Shown: positions 25,724 to 40,438, counted from the first letter of the stretch. The stretch is DNA of 64,000 bases from Physcomitrium patens (GCF_000002425.4 NC_037254.1:12865500-12929499); one strand, 5' to 3'. Program-made: numbers and translations. Notes: a model not told the origin generated them from the sequence alone.

Positions 25724-28490
25724 CTATTGAGACAACTGAACTTCAAAAGAGAGATATGACCTATTCAGGCACATGTAACTTACTGATATGGACCGCATTT
25801 GCTAGCTGCAGGATTGACACGCCCACGAGCTTGAAGATCAACACCATTATCTACTCCTGATTGGATGAGATCCCCCCATCCTGGTTTCCCTTTTGAAGTT
25901 GTAAGCATCTTGCTTGTGGATTGTAACCGGGAGACAATTCTCTCGCATGCCCGCTGAAAAAGTGAACAGCATGCCACCAGAGTCAATGCACCTCAACTAA
26001 CTGTATCAAAACATCTCGCTGAAAAATTAAAATAATCAAGAACTGTCAATAATCTGCGGGAGGCATCGCATAGAGCATGCCAGGAACCCTATGAAAACTA
26101 TTGTTCTTCTCATCCTTCATGGACAACAGAAATTAGATCGCTTATCTTTGGATGTGAATGAGCTATATAAGGTTCTAATATTATATCAGACATTGCTGCA
26201 CATCCCACATTATTGCAATCCTTCCAAATCTTTTCTGTATTGCATGAGGTACGTTTCTGAGTCACGTAGACAATTTCCAGCCAAAAAGTGTCAAAACAGT
26301 TCTCTGTGACAACCTGCACAGCCATTGCAGCAAGTTCTGAGGTAACTGAGCCTCCGGATTCCGAACAGTTATTCGCCACAATCGTTGTAACACTATTCAC
26401 CCGTATGCTGGTTAAATCCAAACCATCTTTTACCAAACTTCCCAAAGTCATGGCCGCAACCTGACAGGCAAAGTAGAATAAAAATTGTCAAATCGAAATG
26501 AGATGCAAGTATTGTCACGGCAAAGATGCTTGTAAACTTTGATACATTCCAACGTAAAAGGATTCATTCATTCAACATTCTCGAAAAATTCAAAGATCGT
26601 TTGCAAAAAAAAGAAGAATAAACATCAACAATACAGACAAATGAGAAGAGTATCTACCTGGGCAACTTTGACATCGAGCCCCTGCCCCATTTCACAGCCT
26701 GAAGTATGAATGCCAACACTACCGTCGGGATAAACATTCACAAGAGCAATTTGCTGTTGAGCTTCCCAAGATGCATTAAATTTTACGGGTACTATTGAAA
26801 TACCCCTTTTGATGAAATGATTGGCAGAGTTGAAATTCTTTATGCTTTTTAGACGGCTTTCGTAGTTGCTTGATTTCTGCAAAACTCAGCACTGGATCTC
26901 AATTCTAATCGAACTTGACAACCACCACCCAACCAAGATTGCCCACAATTGAACAAAGTATTGTACTTGGAAGTATAGTACGTAATCTTCTGAAGTCGCT
27001 TTCGATTAATCACCTTGAGAGTACTGAATACTTCTCTGGCGTTGCAGTAATCGAGCTTCTGCCCGCAAGGTGTGATGTCCCCAGGTTTATACATATTAGT
27101 CTCACGTACAATATCCGCTGGGATTTGAAGTGCAGATGCCACATGCTCCACCATCGTCTCGATCATGAAAACAGTCTCAACAAACACTCCATAACCCAAC
27201 CACAATCACTCTAAATCAATGAGTTCTTTTCTAGTCACGAATCAGAAAAAAATAGTAAGATAAACCAATTAAGTAAATAATGATCTTAAAAATTAGGATT
27301 CAATCGTAAAACAAAAAAGAGATGACATATCAAGTTTAAGTACAAACAAGATATCATGAAATACTTGGAATGTAATCCAGTGAACTAAAACAAGCACAAA
27401 ACATGGGAAACACGTGGAGAGATGGTTTACCAGGGCCACGCATGTATGTACATCCAGGAAGATTGGTGCGAGCAACATTTCCCTTGATATTCCAGTGCGG
27501 AATATTATAAGTGTTGTCAATGAAAGATGCTATCATATACATGTCTGGGTATTCAAAGTCAAAATGAGAGCCCTGTAACAAAAAGCAACTGGATAAGCTT
27601 TTCCCTTTACATTCGTTCGGTTCAGACAAATGAAGCATCTTGAACAAAAGACATATCCAGGTAGGCTCAAGTGATTCATGGCTCTGGAAAAAAAATATAA
27701 GTTCCGTTATCAGAATCATGGTGGGTACAAAGAAATGAAGAGGATGTCACTCCCATGTCTGATTGATTTTAGAGTCACGAAAATTTTCTCAAGCACTTAT
27801 AAAATGGTGGTGATTATCACCCAAAGCCCCTACAATAGGATTATTTAGATGAAAATGGATGCTATTAAATAAAAATTGGTATCATCTTTATTGAAAAGAG
27901 AAACCTATAAGGCCAATTCGTTTAGGTGAGAAGGTTTCTTTCATATTTGAAACGATTGAACGCTGGGAAAAAGAATTCATGAACTTCAGCCCTTGAGGTT
28001 TATGTCATCAAACCCGGACACTGAAGGCTATGGAGGGACAACAAAGTTAGGTATTTTAGATTGAAACTGAAAGTAAATCAGTGTATTCGTCAAAAATGCT
28101 TTGGTTTATGCGGAGGTTGGCATCACAATTTATAAGAAAACAGGATAGATGGAGCTGGGTCAACGGACTAACATGATTATTCACTATCTTCAAATCCAAA
28201 GACTCAATGCGCCCATTTTTGTTAACGCCAATCTTGTAATCACATCTATAGGGACTCCGTGCTCCAACACTCTGGTTCAAATCCCACATCCATAACCTCA
28301 ACAAGAAGTTATAGTGTATCACATACTATTTGTGGTCATGTCGCTGAAGACACTTAAAATTTGATCCATACATTTGTAAAACCCAATAAAATTTTCATAC
28401 TTTTTCATGACGATATTAATAGGAGATAATGATAACAATAATAATAAGAATATTGTTTACAATGCTAACTGATAAGAAGAATAATAAACA

Positions 28491-28521
<31 letters not shown>

Positions 28522-31500
28522 GAAAAATCGTAAGCCATACAACCTATACAACTTAATTATAAATCAAAGAAAATCGGCACACATGATATCCAACCTGGGA
28601 AAAAACAAGTGTACAGACCTGCATATTAGTAGCCATATCAAGAACAAGGCGAACGGGCCTCTTGAGCTTAGCAGCAGCAATAGAACATGCCATGGCATGA
28701 CTTGCTGAGCGATTAAGCTTTGCTCCATACGCACCTCCAATTCTTTTGACATTTACCTGCACGATCACTCTCACACAATTACCTTGTTGCAGTAGCTGAA
28801 TCACCGCCAAGTCAATGGCAAGAATCAGATAAAAAAACAATTCTAACAATATTGACTCCGATTTTCGGCAACATGGAAGATTATTCAAACATTTCGTGAT
28901 GCAGAAAACTGCAATAAATGTACTTCAGGCAAATCATTACTTACAGTGATTTTGTGCTGGGGTTGATTGAGGGCAACCGCCACACAATGCTGGACCTGCA
29001 AACCTCAGTGCAGCAAGGTAAGATCAGAAATGAGTGTTGGAACATGTGCTGTAATGACATGCATACACCACAAATAACACACAAGGAACGTAGCTTTTCT
29101 AAAAAGGTCCTCCAGAAACGCATACTTCGTAAGCCACACCTGAGCTGGGTCCTGTGTAGATGAAAAGACATCCATGGTGCTATCCTCTCCAGGAATGCAT
29201 AGAGTTCGTTGTGTTTCAAGGTGATGGTGATACTGGTGTCCAGTGTTCACCTGCTTCAAAAATTGGCATAATAAGTCTTAAATTTAAACTAATCGGCCAT
29301 AGCCCGAATTTATACCATGAAAAGGTTGCCAACATACACAAGGAGGACGATTGCAGACTGCGAAGAAAGACCAGCAACTCACTTGTCCTTCAATAACAGT
29401 GTCTGCCATCTGAAATCCTCGCTTCGTATCACCTGCACATATAAAGTAGATGAAAATTGATGATTCAGTTATTCTTACCAACCTGAACATTATAGCATGT
29501 TAATTAAGAAGACATTAAAACTGAGAAGAGATAATCATTTGTTCCAACAGATATGCAAGACCATATCCTGTCGAAACAAAACTCTTCGGCGCTTGCATCA
29601 CAAATCAGAGAAGGCAACTCCATGGTCTATGACGGCCTGCATCCAAAAGATTAGACAATATGTATCTTTGAAAAACACATTAAGAGCAAGAATCTAATTT
29701 ACAGCAGCATATGACACACTGTTCAATCATTCTTACCATGCTGCCAGTCAACTCCACGGTCTAGATAAAAGGAGTTCTTCGCAATCGCATCATCTATGGT
29801 TAGTATGGGCTTCTGGATACCAGCGTAATCGACCTTCACAAGCTTGGCTGCTTCATCTGCAACCCTCTGATGGTGCGAAAACAGAGCTTGTGATCAGCTT
29901 TTAATTAGAAGAAGATAAATATCGAAACGAACGTACAAAAAGGGACTTTTGAATCCCATAAAGCTGGAACACAATGAAGATGCTTGTAGTTCTTGCTACA
30001 CTACAATCAGGATGGTGAAACTCCCAAGCAGGAAAATAATAAATATATAAATTGTAAGGATCACACCTTTGAATCTGCTACAATGAGACCAAGAGGTTGA
30101 CCAAAGTAAAGCACCCGTTCAGTGGAAAAAAGTTCCTCGTACTCACTGCCCCAAGAAATGCGAAATCAAATTGAAGATAGAGAAGAGAAGTTCTCCATTT
30201 TAGATCATAGGAACCACCAGTGTAAAATCTAGCGCAGCAACATCAAAGACATGGCTAATCAAATCACTTCATTTGCAGTGCTACATAATATCACTTGAGC
30301 AAGTGTCGTAAGTACCTCACTAAGTTACAATATCCGTCGTCTTTCACAGTAGCAGCGGAAATGAACGTGAGTACACCCCGTTTTGAAAGAGCTTCGGAAG
30401 GATCAATTGACTTTATAACAGCATTGGCAACATCCGAAGTAACGTACGTTGCAAACAATCCGCCACCTACGACCATATCATCCATGTACTGCGCTTCTCC
30501 AGTGACCTGATAAGGCCCCACATGTGGTCAGAGCTACTCTAAGCCTTTTCCAAAGTCAAGTTGAACTCTTCGTTCTATATTTTATAATAGTCAAAATAAG
30601 AATAAAACCATGAAACGGTGATTTCGATCCGGTCACATACTTCAAAATTATGCGTGCAAACAAGATACACTATCAACAGACGTTAGGGGTGATACAGCAG
30701 GGTACAACCTAAACAGATTAAACTGCAGGGTAAAGCTTCAGGTTATTTATCCCGTCACAAGCCCAATTACCTGGAGGGAGGCCGATAACTTTGGAATTGG
30801 TAGTGACACAGGGTACTCTGCTGGATCACCCTGCCACACACAATATACATGCTTAAGCCGAGAAACATATTCCGCTGAAACGTAGTCAACGTGCGAGTTT
30901 GAAAGAGTGATCTAAAACCTCCAAGAGACAACCTCGGATCAACAACAGGATTCCTAGCAGAAGCCTCAAAAACTTCATCTGCAACTCGTGCGCGAACCAA
31001 AGACCGTACCTTATCAAAGTTAACCTCACCAGTAGAAATGGGTCGCTCGTACTGCAAAAGGAAACATCAAAACTTAGTAGCACTCGATACTGTAACATAC
31101 AAGTTTTCAGATTGCACATATTAAAGGTAAAACTAAAACCGTATTAAAATTGAGCGGCAAACATAGCGTAATCAACTTAATTCTTCTCACCCTGAGATTT
31201 CTCAGTACTTCAAAAACACCTGATAAGGACGTAGAAAATCTTTGAAAAGCGTACTCATTCCCATGTTTCGAGGAAACTGTCAGGTGAAAATTAAGAGGTC
31301 CCTTCAAATAAAATCTAAGTATCAATGACAAGACTCTTCGCAACAATGTTTTTCGAGTACAACTAGTGCTATTGAAAAATACCTCCATGATTGAAGAACG
31401 CAAAGAAGCTGGAACTGCATCTTCAGGTAACAGAGACAAAAGCGCCTTATACAAAAATGCACCCAACAAAGTAGAGCGGTATTCGGTTCGTCCAAAAGCA

Positions 31501-34500
31501 TGATCCAGTATCAGTTCCTCCCTTAGGATATCCAACGCCATTCCGCAAACCTACTCAACACTCTCGAGTCACTTCTCAGTGTAATCCACTTAACAACGGT
31601 GTAATCCACTTAACAGTGTTATCATAACAACGTGTAATCCACAGGCTAGGGTACTCTACATTACCTTCTCATCATAAATAGACTTGCCCTTCAGAAAATC
31701 CTCGGTGTTTCTTGCACGTTGCGGATTCTTGCGCACTCCACCATAAACAATTACTGGATTGCCTTCAATGATACCTGGAAAACTTGCAACTTGTAAGTCA
31801 CACCAAAAATTCTCACAGTTGCTATTCCTAAACCTACAGACGATCATAGTCACAAACCATAACGAGATGAACGATAATGTTTTCTTACAGTGACGGTTCT
31901 GGTTTACTGATTACATGTCAACCACTAATCCAAAAAAAAACAAATTTTCACACACACAAATCTTATTTATCTGTTGTTACATGTGCACACGCAACCATAG
32001 ACTAACAGTATTATAGCAATTTCAAAAGAGCTTCCTCGCAAATATTTTTAGTGATGTCATCTCCTTAAAAATTTCCATTGAACAAAATTCTAGGATGTTC
32101 TTGAAATGAGTCTATCAAGTACGTCTTGGAAGTACCTTGATTCTCTTGACTGTAAATTTTTTCTTACTTCAGCGAAAAACACTCTTACCAACAACACATA
32201 GAAATGAACCTAGTCCTGTCCGCACAATACGTACCTTTCACTGTGTCCACTTCCATATTGAATCCAGCATTCATCAAAGCGTGAGCATTTACTCTTCGTA
32301 GAGCAATTTTATATGTTGATACACGAGCATTTTTACCAAGAACAGGAATCACTATATCTAAAATCACTAGGCCGTCCAAGGATATCTTATAAAACTCCTC
32401 TAAGCTTAGAATACGCTCTTGTCCATTGTTATATGCAGAACCCACTTTGATCTTTGCCTTTGCTGTCATTAGAATGGCAGCTACATCTGATACGAAATCT
32501 CCATGCCCATGCGCCATTACCAGATTTCCAGCAACACTGCCTACATTACGTACTTGGTCGTGAGCCACCTGCAAGGAAACATTGATAAGTTCAACAATCC
32601 AACAATTTAGTTATTTCATTATAAAATAACATTCTCCACCTCAATAAGATATCTGAAACGTGCAATCTGAGGCGGCAAATAATGTACTAAATATATAACT
32701 CATTACAAGCTGGGTGTGGTTTACAATTCTCCAAAGTGAACACCAGACATGCTAAACATTTCTGAATCTCGGACTCGCTCCAAAACGAAGTTCGATGATG
32801 AGCACAACAAGGAAGAGCATCAACATCAGTTTCAAATTATATTAATATGGCCAGCTCAAAAAATAACAGCCAACCAACCCAAACAAAACCATTCCCAAGA
32901 ATAACCAAACAAGTAAAAAGTGAAAGAGACAGAGGGTTTTTGATGTTTTGTGTTATGTATCAATAAATAACAATCTACTCTACTGCATCTCTCATCTGCA
33001 AGATACGGAAACAAAAATCAAACCATCTATACGACTCTTGCTAATATTGAACAGTACATGAGAACTCTCGCCCAATACCCACGTCATGATACCCATATAG
33101 TAATGAAACTATAGTAACAATTGCAGTCCAAATGGACTTTGGATCTGAAGAAGGCTAAAGAAAAAAATTAAAATTAAAATACACCTCAATGAGTGAAAAG
33201 TTCAAGGGGATAATAGCAACAAATAGGAAAAACAAAATTGAAAAATCAAGTCGTTAAAAAGGTACGGTAATGGAGATAATCTAACTTACTCGTTTGAGAT
33301 GTTTATGAAGAGGCGCGTAACTTGGGGAGAGATCTTTGTGTAAATCTAGAAGGTCCATAAAATCCGTTATGGTTACAGCACCTCCAAGAGTAATGCCGTT
33401 TTCATCAACAGACACTTTTTTCAAATCAGGGATCTCAGAAATATCTGCAATAAAATCTGCAGAAGGTGGCTTGTAGACGCCGGTTGAAGTATTTCCTCTC
33501 ACCACCCGCACTTTGTCTCCTCTATTTTTCGCACCATGAAGAAGGCCATATAACTCCTGAAGAGAGGTCAATCTCGCCCATGTAACACCTTCCTTCGAGA
33601 AGACCAACGTCCTTGGCTTCTTCATGCAAGACGTGCTCTTGCCTAGTTCTTCAATATCTTCCTGACATGCAGCTGCAGTGCAATTGACAGCTTTGCTACA
33701 ATGAATGTTGTCGGTGGTCCTCTTCGCAAAAGTTTGAAACCCGTCGAAAATAGGACGATAGCCTGTGCATCTGAACCAGAAAAGACGCCCGAAGAACGAA
33801 AGCTTTTTTAGCACAACGATTTGCGCTTTCCCATACTGCATGTAATCCTGCATCTATCGCAATTATTCCACACAGAATCCCAACTATCACTTTAAGGTAT
33901 TGGTATCATGGAATAAGTCTTCAGCTTGAGTTAAACCCCCAGTGGACGAACACCAGCGCTGACCAATTAATCACTTCAATTAATGGCCTCTCAAAAAGGG
34001 ATCAAATTAGGATTCAAAAGGTTTGACAAAAAATTTAGAACAAGGTAACAAGGATTTAAAACACGGTTAAATAACCTGCAAAGATTGCCATCAAGCTGGT
34101 CCTCCACTTGCTGAGCTGTGGGCTCTGGATTGCTCTTGAGTAAACCATACATGCTCATTACCTGCAACCCCAATTCAGTTTTAGAATCTCCCACTCTCAT
34201 GTTTAGCTACTTATTTGCCTCTAAATGTGCACGTAAGATACTCTAGAGAAACCCAGGTTAATTTACGCGATATTACTAAAACCGACCTGCAACTATGAAA
34301 CTCGATAAGGAGACCAGACAATCGCTATATACCCACGCTAAACCTTAGACGATCACCAATTCAAAGCACACTCTAAAAGAAAGCAAGAGAAGTGGGAATT
34401 GAGGAGCGTACAAATCCTGGTGTACAAAATCCACATTGCGTTCCATGGTGATCGACAATGGCGGATTGAACAGGATGCAACCCCTCCTTCACGTTGCCCA

Positions 34501-34768
34501 CCCCTTCCACGGTGGTCACCTTCTTCCCATCCACGGAGCACAGAGGAACCAAGCACGAACTGACAGGAACCCCTCCACACATGGAATCGGGACCTTCTAG
34601 AACCACCGTGCAAGATCCGCATCCTCCTTGCTTACACGGCAGCTGAAGCCCCGAGAGCCCCTTCCCGTATCTCAAATACTCCCCTAATGACGAATTCGGA
34701 TCCGGGTGCTCCACCACCACCGCTTCACCATTCACCTCAAACTCCACACAATCCCGCGAGCTCGACAT
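23567..34768 (-). CDS. Molybdenum hydroxylase, xanthine dehydrogenase/aldehyde oxidase family
   Basis: Twenty-seven exons from ATG 34768 to stop 23567 give 3852 nt, or 1283 aa. Exons (high-low): 34768-34412, 34161-34076, 33770-33290, 32568-32235, 31774-31665, 31550-31383, 31051-31010, 30830-30771, 30506-30316, 30145-30067, 29866-29737, 29432-29383, 29250-29140, 28995-28945, 28756-28619, 28271-28173, 27572-27431, 27186-27014, 26876-26658, 26460-26314, 25953-25784, 25560-25508, 25123-25047, 24876-24802, 24436-24320, 24003-23969, 23723-23567. An N-terminal [2Fe-2S] domain (Cys45, 50, 53, 72) is followed by a second cluster domain (Cys112, 115, 147, 149), an FAD domain (NVGSVAGNL) and the Mo-cofactor domain with [20 protein letters not shown] and catalytic-type Glu1224 in SGEPP. 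It oxidises aldehydes or purines in the cytosol. [10 protein letters not shown] and MRGP resemble plant aldehyde oxidase more than xanthine dehydrogenase, so the substrate is open. The seventh exon's end (31010) is the least certain. One intron appears to use a GC donor. Confidence 0.9.
25639..25719. repeat. Compound (GT)n/(GA)n microsatellite in an intron
   Basis: A GT run (25639-25660) and a long GA run (about 25676-25719) lie in the intron 25561-25783 of the molybdenum hydroxylase gene. On the transcribed strand they read as CT then AC. Confidence 0.95.
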
Positions 34769-35300
34769 GGCGGCAGAGTCTCGTCTCGTCTCCTCTACTC
34801 TCCTCTCCTCTACTCTCCCCTAGCCACTCAGTCGGCTCTAAATTCAGCTCTGTTACTGCGCTAACGAAAACGGCAACGGCACTGACGAAGCCCAAACATG
34901 AACATCAGTACCTGTGAAATCGCAATTCAGGACTAAGAACACCTCCAAAGCAAACAAAGTGGAGTAATAAGGATTGGAGAAAGAATGAGAGGGAGGGAGG
35001 GAAGAAAAGAAAAGTATAGATAAGACAAGACAAGCAACGAGAGAGATTGAGCCATAGAGAGAACGGGAATGAGAGCGAGAGATTGAGAGATTGAGATTGA
35101 GACAGAGATACACAAAGAGCGACGCCCTTTTCCAGCGAGAGTCGTGTCTCCCACCACCGCCTTCCTTCCTCTCCCTTTTCGACGCCGTTGTCTTAATCTT
35201 CGTCGCCTTCTTCATCGTCGTCTCCGTCCGTCCATTCGTCCGTTCGTCCGTTCGTCCATCGCCATGCCCAAGTTCTCTATGAGCACACACAAGAGAGAGC
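34769..35300 (-). promoter_or_regulatory. 5' leader/promoter of the molybdenum hydroxylase gene
   Basis: Directly upstream of the start codon the sense strand is GA-rich next to the ATG and CT-rich further up, with a short (GGACGAAC)n repeat near 35225-35260. These are typical plant leader features. The composition falls to AT-rich beyond about 35300. No TATA box is clear. Confidence 0.45.
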
Positions 35301-36943
35301 ATGTTGGAAATTCTTCATTACCCCTAAGCTGTGTAAATGTATCTACTTTGCTAAAAGGAATCCTCAACAATTATTTATTTATTTATTTATTTTCCTGTCT
35401 TTGTAAGTTGGTTGTTGTTAAATATTTTTTGGAACGATCAATTGAATCAACTTTTGAATCAATTGTGTGAATATCTGCATATATGTGTGTGTGTATATGT
35501 ATATGCATGCAACTAATCCATCAGGGTGAAGTATTAAAAAATTAAGTATTAGAATTCTAAACTTTCAGCATGAATTAGTAGCACCAATGAAACTAAAAGA
35601 ACAACAAAAAGAATGATTAACAATAATAACTAATATAAAGTAGATCTAGCATGTCTGTGGTATCTTAATATTAATAGTAAAATATTAATTTAGATTTTTT
35701 TTTCATTGATATGTTACATAGAATTAATTTTTATATAGTGATTCTAAAAAAAAATTACATCAAGAAAATAAATAGGTAGTTAACAAAAAATTATATCTTT
35801 GACCCCAAAAATTGATTTGTCCTTATAATGTGAACTAGGTTGTGGTTGTTGTTGCAATACATAGTAGATGTGATTATTTATGGAATGTAAAATATTTATA
35901 GGATTAACTTTATAAGAGATTTGTTTAAAGAATTTCATATGTTGTTGGAGTCACATAATAATTTTGTAATTTTGGTGTTGTTCAAAATTCATGTTGCAAT
36001 TTTGTAACTATTTGCAAGTATTAAGTTGCTACAAGAAAGAGATTATATTATTTGCAATGGGAAATGTATTGTCAATAATGTGAACACATATTGTCTTGCA
36101 GAATGTATACTATAATTATATTTTGGCCAAAGACTTCTATTATTTATTTTGTAGTTATATGAAACTTATATTGATGTCAATTGTAATCAACAATGTTATT
36201 TAGAACCAACATATTTTAATTTTTTAGTTTTAAATTTATTGATCTAAAACCATTTGTAATGTGCATGTGGTTATTATACAATCCTAAATGTCTTGTAGAA
36301 TTTATTATCTAGAGTTGAAATTTTTATTTACAAAAGTGGTTTATAGTTAAAGTTTGTATATTTATTTATTTATTTATTTATTTATTTATACTACATTGAC
36401 TTTTAAATAAAAGATATAAACTTTGTGGTCATAACGGTGTTATTGTTGATAAAAGACAAGAGCTCTAAAGATGTTTAAGCAAAACTGATGTTGAATTTAA
36501 GATAATTATTGTAAAAATATAATCTTTTTATTATACAAAATTCTTTTTTTAATTGAATAAATTTAAGTATTGGCTATGTTGACATAAAAAAAAAATTATT
36601 GAAAATGTAATGTGTACATTGTTAATACAAATTAAGAAGTAGATAATATATTCCATATTAGAGATTACAACAATAATTGATAATATAGTCATTATGTTCT
36701 TTTACCCTTTTCAACTTTATAATTAATATTACAGAATTTATGCAATCTACACCAAATTTTAGTAGTATAATTGGAAATATTATATACATATATACACACA
36801 TATATATCAAATTAACTTTAATTTAAACAATGTTTTTATTTTTAGTAGAATTTAAAAATATATTGTTAAATCTGTTATTTTCATGCTTTGTAAAATAGAA
36901 AAAAACAATCATGTAAACAATACCATAAATAATTCTACATTCT

Positions 36944-36987
<44 letters not shown>

Positions 36988-38883
36988 TTAATATTTAAAT
37001 CTCTACTAATACTTTTTATCCTTATAAATCTTCTCACAAAATAATTTAATCTAATATTATTAAATTTTAATTTTTAATTTTTTACATAATAATAATATTT
37101 ATTATACATTGTAATCTTTGAAAAAAGAAGAAACTTATTTGAAGTCTAAAATTCTTTTTATAATCCAAAAAAAAATGATTTGTTTAGAAACACTACTCTT
37201 GTCAATCTTGATATTCTTAGAAATCTTCAACCTAACCAATTCTAAACTTAATACCTCTAAAACTCAAATTCTATTAATCTTGAATTTTAGTTCCAACCAT
37301 ATCTAAACATTTTTAATAAATCTTAAGAAAACTCTGAAAAACCTTAAACAAGCCCTAAACATATCCTAAAAAAGCCTAATTAACCTTGCCAAATCCCAAA
37401 GAATCCTCTCTTTACCATACATATATGTTATTATGGCTTGAAGTTTGATTTTGGCCCTTTCTGTCAAACGGTCTTTCTTGAGAGTTAATTTAATCTTGTT
37501 TAAAATAATTTTTGTTAAACAAAATACTCCTATTTTTAACTTTAAGGTGATTTCATTTATTTTACATCTATTTCTTTATATCTTTATATCTTTTTATTTA
37601 TAACCATGTAAAGTAAGTAGAAAACCTTATTTTATCAATAAAAGTAGCATAAAATATTAAATTTTCAACTATCTTCATTCTATTAATCATGATTTTTTTA
37701 AAAAAATCTTTGTTAATATTATAGTAAAGATCTTTTATATGTATGTATATATATTAACAAATTTGTTTTTAAAAAAATTATGATTAAATTAACCGTTTCA
37801 CTTAATAATTGTGTTATAGCACTAGAATAGTTTTTACAATATCAAATATAAAGAAAATTTACAAATTGAATCTTTCTTGACACACATCAAATTCTATACT
37901 ATATAAATTTCATCAATAAATAAAAGAAGGTGTGGAAATATTCTTAAAAGATTTAACCTTAATTTACATGTCTTTATTGTGTAATTTATAGATATTATGA
38001 ACTTTACTACTTTATTTCAATAGTTTTTTCTTGCCAATATTTCTTTTAGAATATAGAAAAAACATGAGTTTTTGTATCTCATAATTTTTATTTTTTATTT
38101 TTTTATTTTTTTATTTTTTTGTTATTTATTTATTTATTTTAATATAGTGCTTAGCATACTAATATTTTTTCTAGTATATTTTTTTCCATGTTATCTATAT
38201 GTTGTCTAAATTGCCCTACTAAGTTGCTATATAAAAAAATAAAAAAAATATTAAAGAGTCACAAGCACCATGTTAGCATCCTAAATCCCATCTCTATCTA
38301 ATATCTTTTTTTGATTCAACATTATATACATGTATTAAAATTAGTGGTATTAGCACATTTTACTAAAAATTATAGAAAATATTTTTTATTATTTAGAATT
38401 AGAATAAATTTAATTCTAATTTTGAAGCTTTTCTTAAATTTTTCATTTTACATTTATTTTGGTTATAACTTTTAAAAATTAGTTTGTACCATCCATACTA
38501 TACAAAACTAAATGTAACTTTCTGGCATATTGAATAAGAAAGTTTGGAATTTCTTATTCTTTAGTATAAAAATAATAAACTAATTGTGTGTATTATGTTT
38601 TTTTTGTCCATTTGGTTCTTTACATAAGGAGATGCATAAAACAAAATAATAATTTAAGAAGCCTTATAAATTGTACTTTAACTATTTATTTAAAGACCTA
38701 TTTTTTTGTTTTTAAAATCTATTTAAAAAAAATGAAGAAGATAAGTCAGATTTTTTAGAATTGAACATTTAAAAACACCATACAATTATATATTAATTTT
38801 GTTTAAATATATATTTTAAGTTTTTTATTTTTTTATTTTTTATTTATTTTTTGAATACATAATTGGTCTTTAAGTTTGATCTT

Positions 38884-38918
<35 letters not shown>

Positions 38919-39444
38919 TTCCTATAATTTTTCTTTTTCATATATATGCATTTCTTCTAACAAATATAAATCATTGAAATTTTGATTGGTGTGATGACAA
39001 TTAAATTTATGATTATTAAATTTTAATCATTTTGTTTTAAAGAAGTTTTTAATATTCATATTAAGTAAATTATATATCAATTTTTGATTAAAAAATTAAG
39101 CAAATTAAGCTTTTTGTAGTTATTGAAAAGAATTATTATATGTCTTCTATTTTGCCACTAATCCTTTTTACTAAAGTATATTACTTGTGTCATTTGAAGG
39201 TTAATAGACAATAAATTAGAGAGATGTCTTATGATCTTTCAATTTAGTATATAACTAATTTTTGAATTTAATCAACCTGTATTTCTACGTGTATTATATT
39301 CAAAAAAGTTAGCTTAATTTTTCTTGTAAGAATAACATAATTGTACGGGATATCCTTTCAATTTTAATTAAATAATTCAAATTTTAAAATTTAAAGATCA
39401 TCACATTAAGATTTATAAAATTATGATCATTTGGGGATTATAAA

Positions 39445-39482
<38 letters not shown>

Positions 39483-39640
39483 TATATAGAGAGAGAAGGA
39501 ATTGCTAAAAGCCTCACCCCAAAAGGTGTTGTGGTTGCTTGCATCATAATTCTTTTTGAGATACTTTGGAAGAGATTGGTGAGCATAGCAACTTGCATTT
39601 GGATAGAGAAAGCATTGGAAGTGAAGATTTAGTGTATGTG
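35301..39640. other. AT-rich intergenic DNA
   Basis: More than 4 kb of AT-rich sequence with (ATTT)n and (AT)n tracts. No exon, RNA gene or intact transposon domain is recognised. It probably contains heavily decayed repeats. Confidence 0.55.
36949..36983. repeat. (AT)n microsatellite
   Basis: AT dinucleotide run. Similar tracts occur at about 38887-38915, 39449-39478 and 39912-39936. Confidence 0.9.
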
Positions 39641-39643
39641 GAC

Positions 39644-39751
39644 AAGTAGAGAGCAATAGGAGAGAGCCAGATTAGATACAAGTAAAGAATAATAGAGGAG
39701 AGCAAGATTGGACACAAATAAAGAGTAATAGAGGAGAGCTAGAATAGACAC
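39644..39751. repeat. Three 36-bp tandem repeats (minisatellite)
   Basis: Three head-to-tail units of 36 bp begin AAGTAGAGAGC, AAGTAAAGAAT and AAATAAAGAGT and differ at several positions. A partial fourth start (AAGTAGAGAGTG) follows. A second small repeat of GGAAGGGAGTTTGGA units continues at about 39785-39835. Confidence 0.85.
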
Positions 39752-40438
39752 AAGTAGAGAGTGTCAAGAAAGAAAAGTGACATGGAAGGGAGTTTGGAAG
39801 GGAGTTTGGAGAGCATGGAAGGGAGTTTGGAGAGCAAGAATAGAAGGGAGAGCAAGGATATACCTACATGGGATGTGGCTTTAATAATATGAAGGTGTTG
39901 CTTTAGCAACTTTATATATATATATATATATATATTTGATTATTTTATCGCACTAATTTATTTTTTATTTTTATTTTTATTTATTGAAGTTGGTAGAACT
40001 TAAAATAAGATGGACAAACAACATTTAGATGTATGATATTTTAAAAATATATTCCAGTTTCACTATCTCCTCTTAACTGTAGTATTATTACATGAAGATT
40101 TGTTTTGATAAAACGTTGACTATCAGAGCATATGGTCTCATGTACAAGACATTGAGAATTTGTGAAGTGTGTTAGTTTCTTCAGATATGTCATGAAAAGA
40201 TAAATCAAATACCTGGAGCCACTGTATACACTTTTTCAAATGCATTTTTTGTACGCCTCTTCGACTGTATTTGAGCACGTTGTGTTGCTCAACTTTCCTT
40301 CTAGTTGGGGAAGACAGAAGTGCAATAAAATGCCAAAAGAATCTCGAAATTTATCAGTGAGATGGGAAAAGGAAATGAAAAGGAAGTGATATATGTATCT
40401 TGCTCAAGTGCAACAACAGATTTATGTGACGCCATAAT

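Noticed and set aside
30885..31009. Extension of the molybdenum hydroxylase exon at 31051-31010 through a long open frame
   Set aside because: The frame stays open, but no donor gives the phase needed for the next exon, and the family has no insert here. Some doubt remains.
37118..37306. Small plus-strand frame in the AT-rich desert
   Set aside because: AT-rich composition gives Lys/Ile/Leu/Asn strings; no start context or homology.
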